From assembly GCA_029339505.1 (NCBI GenBank), contig JAQISU010000071.1:1240001-1304000 (forward strand): a stretch of DNA of 64,000 nucleotides, written 5' to 3'. The notes under the pieces are model-generated. The model saw nothing but the letters and a program-made list of their open reading frames with translations, made no database searches and was not told the origin of the DNA. This document shows, in pieces, positions 12,230-24,671 of this stretch. Position numbers and translations under genes: made by a program. Source of the DNA: Unio delphinus (taxonomy: Eukaryota > Mollusca > Bivalvia > Unionida > Unionidae). Each line of letters opens with the position of its first letter. Within the stretch, counting starts at the first letter, position 1.

Positions 12230-13040
12230 TTGCTTTATTTGATGTAAATCGACCAAGTAAAATGTTCCTTTTAACATTTCCCCGTTCATGTCTGTATATG
12301 TATAGACAGCAGGATGACGGTCACGTACTCGTCCAGTGACACGAAACAATTCTGTGGTCCGTAGGTACGTCTTAAGGGGCATGTCCTATGTTCCGATGGT
12401 AAGATTAGTTATGTGATCGAACCAAATGTGGTAAGACGATGATGTACTTGAGAGTGTATCGATGCGTAAAGAATGTCCACATGCGTTATTTAACGTCTGT
12501 TGAAAACGTTCAACTTACTTTAGCTTTGGTTGGTGACGAAAATGAATGTCACGATTCTTTAGTTTTGTTTGCAAAGCTTGGTACAACATTCAGTTTCTTA
12601 ATCGAAGAGAGTAGCACATTGTTTCACCACCAATGTGAAGGCTCAAGCAAACTAACTGCTCTGTTTGAAAATCAATGGCACGACCAAGGCGGCACATTTA
12701 GAAAATACATCGATGACACATATACAAATATTTGTAGCCACGAGTGTAGGTGGACAAATGAGAGACATCAGCTAAATCGGTGTGCCATTAACGGTCGATG
12801 CCCTGCACTCTGGTGCGACCTCTGGAACCTTTACGTCCGTTGGGGTTGTTTAAAGTGTACGTGGCTTGCTCTTGTAACCATGGATGCACTTTAGGAAAAC
12901 ATATAATTTGCAGGCGGGTTCTGCCAGCATGATACAATTTATAATATCCAAGGTAACCTGCATGGTTGTCTGGACAGTAGAAAATGATGGCTAACACATC
13001 CAGTTTTGCTAACAAGTCACTCACTCTTCACTGATGCTAC
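12230..13040 (-). pseudogene. Polinton retroviral-type integrase, degenerate
   Basis: Minus-strand segments in order are: LQEQATYTLNNPNGRKGSRG and RVQGIDR (start of the core), WHTDLADVSHLSTYTRGYKY (first catalytic Asp), VERFQQTLNNACGHS (catalytic Glu) and GRVRDRHPAVYTYTDMNGEM with KGTFYLVDLHQI (C-terminal domain). The order and motifs are those of Polinton integrases. Frames are broken by stops and frameshifts. The + strand frame at 12439-12894 is only the antisense of this gene. Confidence 0.7.
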
Positions 13041-14251
13041 TCTTTGTTTCGTGTAGTATGTTGGCTTGTAATGATATGGGCGTCCGGCGAACGATAGTTG
13101 TAGAAGAGGCTGTCTCAACAGGTGTAGTCGGTTCTTGTTTCACTTATGTCTACACCATCTTTTTACTTCTGTGAAAGAAGGGATGACCATCATTTTGTAA
13201 TCCATTTAAGTGTATGTGGTGCTGCTAACGTGCGTAATTTGTCTTGTCGTATTGTTAACTTGCGTACGTTTACTGACAAGTTTTAAACTCTTTTTCTACC
13301 ATTTAATGCCTTGGTCACGGGAGTTACGGGTGGTGGATATTTTATCAGGGTCTTAAAACGTCCAGAGTCGCTTGGTCAAGAGTTTTCTGGAGAAAGAGTT
13401 ACAGGTGTTGCAAAAGCTGACTGTACCTGTGCGAGTTTTCTGGTTCGTATAAGTTGTATCGATCCATCAACGATTGCATGAGCAAATGTGGGTTCCGTTG
13501 TTCTTGCCAAAGATTGTAATTCATCCATCGTTTGTAAGGCACTAAAGCCAGTTTACGTCCTTCCATTCGATTTCAATGATCACGTGTTAGATCTTTTGAC
13601 TCCATATGTCCCTGTATTGTTCTTGGTCCTTTTATCTAGGACCCATGCGTAAAAATCGTCCCAACAGTCATCACAGCAATGCTACCTTTATTCCTTTGTA
13701 AATATGTCCTAACAATATAAGCAAACATCCTCTGCGTTGTACCAATATGTGTAGTTCGATAAACGGGTATTTTCTTGTGGAAATATTTTGGCGAAGAACG
13801 TGTCAATGTTTAGCTACCCTTTGTTTTCTGGTGTAGAGACAGAGGTATCGTGCTTTTCAAGACATTTAAACTACATCAGTACTTGGTATCGATGATTAAT
13901 GTGGAGACTGTTTAAATGATTTGTTTATGTACGGGTGGAGAAGGTCTGCACAGGAGAGACAACATGTTTTGATAAACGAGGAAGGAGTCATTTTCTTTTA
14001 TTTTTCCTTTTCAGTCAGCGGGTGGTGTGCACTTCTTTTAACGGATATCTTTGTGAGTTCAGGATCACAAAGCGACTGATCCCCATCTTTACCTTAGGTC
14101 TTTATTATACGGTAATGCGTCGCAAGTGATGGCCTTTACGTAATATCCACATAATGGCAGTCATTACAAGACGTGGATGGGTTTGCAAATAACTAAATCA
14201 GGACAGTTCTTGCTTAGATAAATCCAGGAAACTCTGTAACATTCCCGATCT

Positions 14252-14870
14252 TTATCTTTCTTGGACATTGATTTTAGGGGCATATACTTTTTGAGCAACT
14301 GCCACTGCCGCTAAAGAGAAAGAAGATGTCAACGTTTGGAGGAGAAGTTTTTGGAGACACGGGTTTCCATTGTTAATCAAATGAAAAAGACCGGGTGTCA
14401 AACTGAGTTTGACTGGCATCACCAGCAATGGAGAGGTTGAAGATCTCGAGGCTACTGGATACACGGTCACCTTCGCTGCAGGTCGTAATTTGCGAATGTA
14501 AGGCTGCTTCCTGGCTGATTTGATTCTCTTGTGATTAGAAGGTGTGCGATTTTCTTTTACTGAAATTGTGACCTGGTCTGAACGCCTCTGCTCTATTTCC
14601 TTTTTCTTCTTCTGGGTACCTTTGGATCGGGGAGTGGCTTTTTTCTTAGGGGAACTTTGTGGGCATTTGGGATCCTATTTTAAGAGGGAGCGAATGATTG
14701 CACCTCCTAGAGAACCGCTACCTCCAGTTGTCAAAATAATTTGCCTTTTGGTGCGAGGATTGGGCAGTTGTGTCCAGGCTAATTTGTTTCTCTTAAAAAG
14801 AGCGTTTCGTTTGATAAGGGATGCGGATAAAACCTTGCATCAATTGGTGTGCTGTCACCATAAAGCAACG
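14252..14870 (-). pseudogene. Lysine/arginine-rich unidentified Polinton gene remnant
   Basis: The minus strand shows a basic stretch (KGTQKKKKEIEQRR, KRIKSARKQPYIRKLR) followed by VMPVKLSLTPGLFHLINNGN. It lies between integrase and ATPase remnants. The basic composition would suit a DNA-condensing virion protein, but no family match is recognised. Confidence 0.3.
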
Positions 14871-15385
14871 TAATACTTTTTGAGACTGGCTTCTAAGACA
14901 AGAACATTTGTTTGTGGATTTTATTTCGCCGTACAAAGTAGGAATCAATTGGAGGGAAAAATGATAATACTGAAAGGGCGTCATAAATTTGTATAGATTT
15001 GTGTTGCTAATTCGACGACGGGGACGTGTAAACGACAGGCTCTCTGTCTTGGCACGAGTTCTGAAACAGATAGCTACAGCATCGCAAGTTATCAGGGGTG
15101 GGGTGGGTGGGTTCAAAATCTACGAGTAAACATGCGTGTGGGATTTGGGTGGCATCGTCGTACGCATAAGTCAGTCAATGCATTCCTAACTGTTAGGCAA
15201 AGACTTGCGCTTGAGATTCGTCTCTACGGATTTTAAACAAGACCACATAATGAGCATTGAGATTGATTGTGCAACAGGTTTTCCTTTGTTGAAACAAATG
15301 TGTGATGTAAATCATACTGGCATTACAATGATGTCCTTTGCGCGTAAACAACAGATTAATTTCTTATTCGTCTTTTCCTAACAAA

Positions 15386-15730
15386 TCAAACATTACCAGA
15401 TGTAAGTTGACTAGGGTCAGACACGATATCGTCATCCTCGCCAGGAATGCATTCCACAAAAATGATGGAGTCGCCTGGACCTTTTTTGCAAGAGGCTGTA
15501 CGCCGATTGCCACTTTCTGTAACACCACACGATTGTTTGACATGAACGATCGATAAAATGTTTATTTTGATCAAACGTTTGGCAAATTTGGTTTTGCCTG
15601 AATCGATTGGTTTGGAATGTAAGATATTAACGTGATGGCAAAGATAAAAACTCTCCTGACTGGCACAATCTAAATTTTCGATGACTTTGAAAGTGGGGGG
15701 GAAGGGAGCAGAGACAGTAGAGGTAGCCAT
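15386..15730 (-). pseudogene. Possible packaging ATPase N-terminus (Polinton)
   Basis: A 114-codon frame starts MATSTVSAPFPPTFKVIENL and contains SGKTKFAKRLIKI, which could be a damaged Walker A loop (the expected GxxGSGKT reads KPIDSGKT). Its place between integrase and PolB fits a Polinton ATPase. No Walker B segment was found. Confidence 0.35.
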
Positions 15731-16552
15731 AATGTAGGGATTGTCACCTTGACACGAAGACAGACAAGACGAAAGCTTTTATATTTTTTCGAGGACACGC
15801 GTATTGCACGTTAAAATGGACACAAAAGATAAACATACACGAAAACGAAATGGTTAGGTACATGGGTAACATGCACATCAAAACGATCCAAGTGAAATAT
15901 TAACAAGTCATTGTACAATAAGCAGGTTTCTTAAACGACATGGCTTGCCATTTCAATGACTAGAGACCCACTAAAGGTAGGTAGTGACAATGCGGAGACC
16001 ACCAGACATTGCTAGGCATAATCTTTATGTTCCCACTGGCAACGTTACACACCAAAACTGAAATACTTGACTTTATCTCCTTTTCCAAAGTAGTAACATC
16101 CAGCTCTGTTTAATTCTTCGGGGATAGGCCCTCTCAGATATTTAGCCCATTTTCATTTGATGGTTTAAAATCAACTTTCAAAATCACAGTATTCAGGCAA
16201 ACGCACGGCTATTTGTCTTGACCAGTTTAATTTCTATGAGAGTACGGTGGAACCTACAGAAGTTTACTTAGGATTGCATGACACCCGTAAGGTGGTAGAA
16301 GCATGGTCTCATGCATGGGTTTACACCCAGGAAAGATAACGTTTGGCATTGCTTTCGCATCCATCATATTTGACATGTACATCATCACTTAATATGGTAG
16401 GTGTAGTAGTACCATTCATTGCAAAGTGTCCATGATGTTATACCAAATCGCGGACGTCACAGCATAAGGTATCGAAGCAATCGCTTTAATGATGTCTTTT
16501 TAAAAGTATTCATCTTTCTCGCTTGGTCATTGTAGTTATAACTAGTTATGAA

Positions 16553-17590
16553 CTACAGGTCTTGGATGTTTTCCTTTTTTATATGGTGACAAATATCGAA
16601 TTGTCTGTACTGAAAAGTGAAGTGGTTGGAAAGCCGAACTCTCTTCTCAGACTGGTACTCGATTTGATATACTTTTTTCCAACAGCTGACGATTTTGTGT
16701 GTGGGTAAGCGTACAATCTTGTGCGGTTCGTAGGTGATGACATTGAAGTTTTTATCCTGTCCAGACTGCAAGGCATCTTTCAATTCTAAAAAGTTCAACA
16801 CTTGACTGTTGTGATAATTTTAAGTCCATCCTTTTTCATTATGCACTCTGTGTTCACTTCTTTTTGTGCCGGCATTCGTAGCCGTAATATATTTAGGACC
16901 GTAACACGCAAAATGTAGAATCTTGTCGTCGGGATGCTTTTCTGTCCAGGCTACATCTTGGACTCCTTCCATTTGAGAGTAACCGTGACACAGGTGACTG
17001 ATATAGATGCAGCTGTCTGTGTCAAAATACAACAAACGATCTCCCAACAGTTCTAAAACATCGTACAATTTTAAGGGAGCATGGGCTGTCACGTAATAAT
17101 GACATTTTCAAATTCCGCGGCTGTTACAAATTCCAGTTCTTCTTCGTAATTGACCAAGTTTAAGTCCTCACGAAGGACGTTTACATGATTCATGTATTAT
17201 GTTGTATCGTGAACTATCTGCAAGTAGCTAGAATGAAGGTTCTGTCGAATATTCCCTCTTAGGTATACACGGTCGATGTGCCATTTTGGCCACAAGCAAT
17301 TCAACATGAGTTTGGCAAACGACCGCCTTTCTTCGTTGTTCTCCACTTGGTCCAAAATTATGCCTTCCTGCTCCCAGTATTTCTCTTGTAATTTATTTTG
17401 GTGTTTAGGAGTGAACCAGGAAGGATAGCCACTGACTTCTTGTTTCAGTTTCAAAAAGGCATCCAGAGATTCTGCGAATATGCATTACGATCTACGTATT
17501 GGTCTGTATTGGGAAAGTGGTACATTTCGTACACTTATAACAATTTGTATCCCATGTCCAGAGCTTTAAACAATTAGACGAAAGTGAGAC
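16553..17590 (-). pseudogene. Polinton protein-primed DNA polymerase B, C-terminal half
   Basis: Segments in order on the minus strand are: ALDMGYKLL and VYEMYHFPNTD; LKQEVSGYPSW; RRSFAKLMLNCLWPKW (motif B, normally KLMLNSFWGKF); LLYFDTDSCIYI (motif C, YxDTDS, intact); and NFNVITYEPHKIVR with KKVYQIEYQ (C-terminal domain). The order fits the palm and thumb of Polinton PolB. Stops and frameshifts separate the pieces. Sequence to about 18450 may be the eroded N-terminus. Confidence 0.75.
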
Positions 17591-19004
17591 AGAAGAGAAG
17601 CAAACACCCCTGACAGTAAAGAACTTCAAAAGACAGAGAGAGTGAACAAAACACAGAAGAAATCTATAAACTGTTTTGAAGTGTTGTGTTGCGTTATAAA
17701 TCGAATTGCAAAGCTTGTACGAGAATATACCAGACCAAAAAAACGTACATTTCTCTTGGTTTTGATTACTTTAGATTAAAAATACACAATCATGTACTTA
17801 CACGTGTAGAATATAGGGAACAAAATGACTATTGTCTCTTGTCAATTAAAGTAGGTGAACCTGAAAAAAGGACCGTTAAATGTCTGTCTTTTACAAAATA
17901 AACTCAGGAACTGTACGAAACTCAGCTCTAACTGCCTTAATCATTTGCCATGGCAAGATTTACATCTGAACTTGTTAATGTTGATGACTTGGTAGAAATC
18001 ACTGGGGGTGGTATCTCAGGCGGAGCAACGGAACTGGGTTGTTTGGTACGGGAAGGTCATTTCATCTAGAGCCGTAATACATACGTCCGATCCATTTGTT
18101 TAAGACTTCTTTACTCTGCGAAAGTTTCTAAGGGTGCTGTCAATGTTTGACTCTAACTGTCTTGCATGTTTCTTGTTCGATGTGTCTTCTTCCTGTCGTT
18201 GTTTTCTACTTGTCTCTTCTTTTTGATGTTGTTGTTGAAGGAGAAAAGCATGTTCTGCTTCTTTTTGCTAATGTTTAAAATTCTCAACGTTTGGTAAGGA
18301 AGTAGAATTTGGCGAAAGTACTGGTACCTGAACGCAAATTGTGAAGAGAGAAAATCAACTACTTCCAAAGATAAACGGGTGTATTCTTGAAGCAGAATTG
18401 TGTTGACTTTGGTAGCAACTTCTGTACCATCGCTTCTCGTCGCCACGGCTGGTGCATCTCAGTTAATCTTCGTCTTAGTTTCCGTCATGTTCTAACTCTG
18501 TTGCATGGATTAGCAGTGCACACACGCTAGCGCACCTACACAATGAATATGACGTCACTTGCCACCCTATTCAGATTGAAAAAAAAACTGAATTTTGTAA
18601 CGAGTGTTGAGATTGGTAAAAATAACTTAGTCCATTTCGATCTCCTATTCCACTATATGTTCACTGCATTCCCTTCACCTGTTCTCGTCACAAGATCTGG
18701 ACTAACGTTAAATCGTCTACTCTCGTATCGTCAATGCTGTCCCGTATGGACTTACGAACGTTTGGATAAGATTATATGTGGAAAGACGGTGTTGTAAGAA
18801 AATAATCGTCCTCTACGGACCAGAGGTTTGACGAAGTTTGAGGAAGAGAAGACGATATGTGAGATGCCCTCTAGGTTAACGGGATGATGTTAACATAAAC
18901 ACCAAAATGCCCTTTTCAGGGCCACTCATATGTCTAGAAAAGATATGTATTATCTTTGCTATGTATGTTTATATTTGTTTGTTTATTTTGTTGGTATAGT
19001 TTAT

Positions 19005-19298
19005 GAACTAGCCGAACCCGCTATTACCACACGCCACTCGGCACAACTAGCTGAACTTACCTACCACTCACTGAATTAGCTGAACTTATCAACCACCCGC
19101 CACTCACTAAACTAGCTAAACGTACCCGCCACTCGCCACTCACGGAACTACATGAACTTATCCGCCACTCACTGAACTATCTGAACTTATCCACCACGCG
19201 CCACCCACCCGTCACTGAACTAACTGAACATACCCGCCACCAGCTTAAATAGCTGGAACCGTGACGTCACCCATCTGTTCCGTTCATATTGTCCCTAT
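19005..19298. repeat. Right TIR of the Polinton: tandem CCGCCACTCACTGAACTAGCTGAACTTA-type units
   Basis: Roughly 28-bp units alternating 'gccactcac' and 'gaactagctgaac' are repeated imperfectly six or more times. They lead into GACGTCACCCATCTGTTCC, the complement of the left TIR. Confidence 0.65.
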
Positions 19299-21305
19299 GG
19301 GGGATTTCACGGTTTCAACGAAGTTTCTTGATCGTAGTACCTAAAATTACCTCCCTTAGCTCCAATGGGCATGCCCACAAACAATTTTCAGTTCCATATA
19401 GTTTACTGACTACACTTAATTAGCGAAACAAAGTCAACAAAGGAAAACCATTGAACCAATTATATATGTCGAACTTTTTTTTTCATAATAGGAGACTAAC
19501 TATAAACACGAAATTAGATAATTAGATTCGGTGTCCATACTTACATTATATCAGATAATTACATATTTACTTTCCACACTTTAAAAATGTCAATTAATTA
19601 AATTAAATACAATGTCCGTATTTATATTATGCATAATAACATAGATTCATTATCCATAATTTTAGATCCATCTGTAGGAACATTTCACCTTGCTCTCCGA
19701 TTTTAAACATTTATTGCACATTGTTGACAGTATAACTTTAAAGAAAACAATCTCAACAATTTGCATTTTTCATATGTTGATATATCTTTCTTTCTCAGTT
19801 ACTTTCGCAAGGCTAATACTTCCCTTATAACACGAGTTAAAAAAGTTATAACACACAAGTTCGATAAGAAAATTATAACACGATTTCAATCCGACAGCTG
19901 ATCTGTAATGCTAAATATTTTAAACCAGTAAAGGTTTTTTGTTTAATTTTAAAAATGGAACACAGTATATTAATGTATTCAGATTAACTTGAAAAAGCAT
20001 TACATTAGTTATCATAACGATAAGGGAGTATAATTAATGTTGATGGAATATTTATTCATATTTGGGTGTAAACATTGTACATATTGCAGATTAATGACAT
20101 TTTAACGTGTTTCATTTTCTTTTAGAATTTTGAAACTTCAAGTATCGGACGGTACGTGCAATAACTTTCAAATTTGCTGGGGTCTTTAGTCAAGATTTCT
20201 GATTGCCACCTGCAAATTCATTTAGAACAGACTTCTTAAATTTAGATTAATTCTGTTTAACCTTCCTTGCATTAAAGATGTAAGTTTTACAAATATAATT
20301 ATTTCATAGATTTAGTCCTATTACTTTGATAAGTCTTTTAAATCCACTTGACCGGATGTAAAATTGCAAACAGTATGATTTTTTAAAAAGAGACTGCTTG
20401 TAAGAAAACGTCCTGCAAGTCAATAATAAATGGATACTCACAAATATTCATCTTTGTTTTCTTTATCTATCAGTCACTAGTTCTATCTTAGCATCATATT
20501 ATACTCGTTTTTAACCTGAATTATGTTTATGTAATATACGTATGCGAACACGTTCATTGGAAGATATACATCCAGATGAAATGAGACAGACACACATACA
20601 GACAGACCGGCAGATAGGTGAGAACCACAAATGTAATATACATACATATTGTCTAACATAGATATTTCCCCAAATTGTATACTATGAAATTTATATCCGT
20701 TCAAGGAAATAAAATTAAAATAATCAGTGAGACTCGTACGTGCGCCTGTCTATTCAAGCACGGATGACATTTGTGCATTTCGAAAGAAACTCAAGTTATT
20801 TCATGAAAAATATAATTAACATTAATAACAGTCTAAATCAATAATAAAATTATCTTAAGAAGTTAGAATTTTTTCGTTGTTGTTCAACCTAAATTTACTT
20901 ATATTTTTAAAGCTGTAAAAAATAAATGAACATATTTTCAATATTCTTTAAGCAAAATAAATTGCAAGAACTTTTTACGCAGCGTTACACTTTTGCGCAA
21001 TCAAACAATACAAGCTAGTACATAATGTATGAATGGAAAGATAATGAAGATCTGAAATGGGCAGATAACATTTATTTGAAAGCTGGCTGCAGCGCAAGTT
21101 AGTAAAAAAAAAAAAAAATGTAAGAATAATTGATCAAATACCAAAATAATTTCCTTTTAAGATAGTGTGATGTCGATCCTGCATGCAAAATGTGAGCAGT
21201 TTGTCACATGTTCTCGATATACAACTGCCATCTGTAATTATTGAACTATCAAGAATTGAGCTGCACCGATACGCCCTCTGGTGGAATAGCAATCGTGAAA
21301 CCCCC
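19299..21305. mobile_element. Non-coding 2-kb insertion with short inverted ends
   Basis: It starts GGGGGATTTCACG and ends CGTGAAACCCCC, flanked by TAT on both sides. It interrupts the Polinton TIR, whose sequence resumes at 21306. No coding capacity was seen, so a non-autonomous DNA transposon is the simplest reading. Confidence 0.5.
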
Positions 21306-21409
21306 TATATAAACCCAATATTTTACGTCCGTATACAGGACAAATAATCATATGTTAAATTTGCATGGTGATTTTGAAAACTTTGAGGTTATATAGGCCC
21401 GGGGAGGGG

Positions 21410-22060
21410 AATTCTGAAATGTATTTTCAACTGAAGCTATATAGCCCCCTATTTATACTTTTCATACCGATATCGTTTCAAATAGGTATACATTTGTGAA
21501 CAGTCAGTCACGTTATCAATTGGTTCATAGTATTTCATATGATATCTTTCCAATCTTACAGTCTAATAGTCGACAGACGAACTCAATTTGTTTTAAATTT
21601 CATTTCAAAGCAACAAACTCAGATATATTAGAGACAGTCAAAGCAATTAGAAATTCTGCAGTGTAACACCATGAGTTTGGTCATATAAAAACGACAAAAT
21701 GCACGCGTGTCTAATTTAGTTTACATGCGGCTGGATTTGTTAAAACCACGTGTGTATATAGTGTGCATCTCCCAAACATTTCAGATTCATTTGTCGCCAT
21801 CAAGTACGGTACAAGCATGCTAGAGGACAACGCTTTATATATTCCGTGGTCGATTCTGTATTTGGTTTCCTGTAGAGAAGCGGTTTTGGAGGATAATTGC
21901 TTAAATATATAGGCTCATTCCACTGATTAAATATAATTTCTATAGCATCGATTTGTATAATTTTTATAATCTTCCTGCGAGTGTGATGCCAATTCAATTA
22001 TGACCGTGAGACGACAGTCAAACAGAGACAGGTTTTAATATTTATGCTCGCATTATGGTA

Positions 22061-22113
<53 letters not shown>

Positions 22114-23450
22114 CTTTATTGGTAACATTTTGATTCGTTTGTACAACAAAACGAGAAATTATTGCGTACTACCTATAACTGTTTAATGTTTGTAAATGTT
22201 TCTGCACACGACGATATCTTGCTAATTATATACCAAGCTTGCTCAATAAATTCAATATATTAGTTGATCCCGGTACAAATCAATAAGACCATAATGTTTG
22301 GTTTCATTATAGTATGATACGCATTCGAGTCTGAAATTGATCTAAACTTGAAGGGAAGAAAATATCAGTCCATTCCAAATACGTTTAAATGTTGGAAACT
22401 AATCTTTCAACGATGTGATGCAAAGTAATAAATTTACGTAGAGAAGATTTTAATTAAAAAACGGGTTGATTCCTGTTTCAAACGAGTTATAACTCTCCAA
22501 ACTGTTTTATTATATTAATCTCATCATTTAGTATTGTGTGATATATAGTACGATACAGGACAGTGTCTATTTGAAGATATCGCATAATACTGGACAAATC
22601 TGTTTTCAGTGAAAAATAACATTACAAATCTAAAACGATGTCAAAGTTTAATAGAACTTTAGTATAATTGTATTTTTAAAATCTCTTTAAGTAAATAATA
22701 ATTTGGATACATCATTTCGTATGGGCGAGCTACAAAAATTTTTGGTTTTCGCTTTTTTTCTATTTGTTTCAGATTACAGATTTGTAATATCTAATATTAA
22801 TAAGTATGGCGCAAACACCAATTCAATACATTGTAATGTGGTACGCAATCCGTATAACAATATGCTGATATACCGGGAAATAATTCATGCACATAATTAA
22901 TGGTTATACTTATAACGGAAGATATATACTTTGCCCACACCACAACGATTGGCAAAACAAAGATAAACTTTACTCCATTTTAACCACACTGTTCTGGTGT
23001 TCAGTTTCCTTGAATTTATTTCTAACGGAGGCAGTGGAAATACAGTCCCCATTTCGATTTATTACCGAAATTAGCAACATTGTTATCTCTAAATCATGAA
23101 AGAGTGTGCTGGGGATACAATCATATATGGCATTATAATAGTTCGTGATATGAGTCATGTACGATGCATTAACTTATGAAAAGTAATATCATTCCTTTAC
23201 AACAGTAGTCACCTTTATGGCACGATCATAATATCAAAACTATTAACTTACACTTCTGAGATGGTTCATAGTATAGCCATTAGTGAGCGAGTCGTTTGTA
23301 GCAATCACGAACATCATGAGCGAATAAGTGATGAATGGTCGTATCAAAACAATTTGCAAACGTGGATATAAATCATTATATTGGCATCGCAAACACATTT
23401 AATAACTGGTGGCGTTTGAGGTGTACTGGTTCCTAATCTAACTTTGTTCA
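21410..23450. other. AT-rich DNA, no gene recognised
   Basis: It contains a (TA)n tract at about 22065-22110 and chance frames only. If Hv1 continues to the left, the S3 and S4 exons could lie here or further left, but I could not find them. Confidence 0.4.
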
Positions 23451-23522
23451 GTTTTATTGCACGGTTTTAGTTTCATCTCTGGCGAAATATTCACCAAAAA
23501 CATGGACGTAACGATAGCCATT

Positions 23523-23837
23523 AGCAGCAGAGAGGGTGAGCCGGACAACATTTTTAGACAAGTATTCACTGAAATCACGCTTAAAATCAATGAAACCAAT
23601 GACATCAGGCCCAAAAGTCAATGACATCAGGTCCCAAATGTGTGTGTGAATCATGGATTAGGTCCAAAAAAAAAATTATGAAAAAATCAATGAAATTAAT
23701 GAAATCAAAAACTTTTCAACTATTACATTTTTTGGGAAAAAGGGACTACAACGTCGTTGTCACTACCCTCTCTGCTGCTAGAACTTTCAGTTGGGGTTAA
23801 CCGAATATTTGATCCAGTCCGATACGATATCGTGTTC
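23523..23837 (+). repeat. Left TIR of element 1 (315 bp)
   Basis: It matches 38156-38469 in inverted orientation essentially base for base; the visible difference is a run of 10 A (left) against 9 (right). It begins AGCAGCAGAGAGGGTGAGCC. An inverted copy of the terminal 15-mer lies inside it at 23765-23779. Its inner 41 bp encode the last codons of the ATPase. Confidence 0.95.
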
Positions 23838-24468
23838 GAGGGTCATGTAAATTTATTGTTACAAATCCGTGGGGGGCAGACTGAGCATGACTAAAGAAAT
23901 TTCTAAATTGATTGAAGTCCATATCAGAACACCATGTCTGCCAAATATTTCGTAGCGTATGTGTATCAACGCCGTTGAATACAGCAAGCATATTACAGTT
24001 ATCTCTAATCACTTTTGGAATCTGAGTGTATCGTTGAGTGACATAGATCACGTCCGTGTTTTTATGCCTGCCTCGGGAAAATATTCTAGCAGGATTTTTT
24101 TGTTTATCTAACATGACATCATCGTATACAACTAAATTGTTGATACTTCCATCGAGGTCTTCTACTGATGGCGCCTCGTCAATATCGGTTATAAATTCAA
24201 TAACATCCTCGCCGGCAATCTCTGAAGCGTTTTCATTAAAATCTTTTAGCACTTCATAGCATCGTTGGTCGTCTACGCTAGGGGCAATTAAATACAACTT
24301 ATCCCACTTCATCCATCTCATTATTAAATTGAGCAACAATTGCGTTTTACCGGATCCAGATGGTCCGATTATAATTGCGCGGATAGAGTTTGGTAGCGCT
24401 GCATGATGCTTCACTGGTTCTCTTGTTTTAGTCGCTGAAAAATCAACTATATTCATATCTCTATACAT
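23797..24468 (-). CDS. A32/FtsK-like genome-packaging ATPase
   Basis: The 223-residue protein is likely the motor that pumps viral DNA into the capsid. Residues ~33-42 form a Walker A loop (IGPSGSGKTQ). NNLVVYDDVM near residue 113 is the Walker B strand with the Asp pair, and a later YVTQRYTQIPKVIRDN segment fits the sensor motif of A32-type ATPases. Start choice is either M1 (24468) or the internal ATG at 24456 (MNIVDFSATK), which I prefer because the next gene starts divergently at 24474. The final ~13 codons lie in the left TIR, so its 3' end is duplicated at the right end of the element. Counterparts were not seen in elements 2 and 3 within the window. Confidence 0.88.
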   Translation of the reverse strand: MYRDMNIVDFSATKTREPVKHHAALPNSIRAIIIGPSGSGKTQLLLNLIMRWMKWDKLYLIAPSVDDQRCYEVLKDFNENASEIAGEDVIEFITDIDEAPSVEDLDGSINNLVVYDDVMLDKQKNPARIFSRGRHKNTDVIYVTQRYTQIPKVIRDNCNMLAVFNGVDTHTLRNIWQTWCSDMDFNQFRNFFSHAQSAPHGFVTINLHDPRTRYRIGLDQIFG

Positions 24469-24473
24469 AAATT

Positions 24474-24671
24474 ATGGATCTATATTGCGTGAAGTGTAAG
24501 GCGCGTACTGGCACAGATGACTTGACGACGATTACAACTAAAAATAACCGATCAGCGCTTTCTGGTAAATGCGTACAGTGTAGTACAAACAAATTTAGAT
24601 TTGTTTCTAAACCCAAGGAACCCAAGGAACCTTTAAAAAAAAACGAGGAGGTGATATCGCTGCCAAATTAG
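24474..24671 (+). CDS. DUF5679-like small zinc-ribbon protein
   Basis: The 65-residue protein begins MDLYCVKCKARTGT and has a second CVQC pair, giving two CxxC knuckles around KNNRSALSGK. This fits the DUF5679 domain found in large and midsize DNA viruses (function unknown). The C-terminal KPKEPKEPLKKNEE tail reaches an A9 run. A -1 slip there would extend the protein into the PLA2 frame. It lies 5 bp from the divergent ATPase ATG. Confidence 0.7.
   Translation: MDLYCVKCKARTGTDDLTTITTKNNRSALSGKCVQCSTNKFRFVSKPKEPKEPLKKNEEVISLPN
24638..24644 (+). other. Candidate -1 frameshift site A AAA AAC (DUF5679 to PLA2)
   Basis: Zero-frame codons are TTA AAA AAA AAC from 24633, which places the heptamer in canonical X XXY YYZ phase. 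After a -1 slip the next codon starts at 24644 and runs open to 25003 through the PLA2 domain. The -1 frame opens only just upstream of the site and has no ATG before the PLA2 motifs. A one-base undercount of the A9 run would look the same. Confidence 0.5.

Larger units (their letters stand above)
9640..21410 (-). mobile_element. Degenerate Polinton/Maverick with tandem-repeat TIRs
   Basis: Inverted similarity links 9655-9790 with 19260-19298 plus 21306-21400; shared blocks include ATAGGGACAATA, ACAGATGGG and GACGTCACGGT. Inside lie minus-strand remnants of a major capsid protein (10131-10466), a retroviral-type integrase (about 12230-13040), a possible ATPase (15386-15730) and DNA polymerase B (16553-17590). 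That is a classical Polinton gene set, distinct in sequence from elements 1-3. A 2-kb insertion (19299-21305) splits the right TIR. Exact termini are not determined. Confidence 0.7.

Noticed and set aside
12439..12894. 151-codon + strand frame
   Set aside because: Antisense of the Polinton integrase remnant, which shows clear family motifs on the minus strand.
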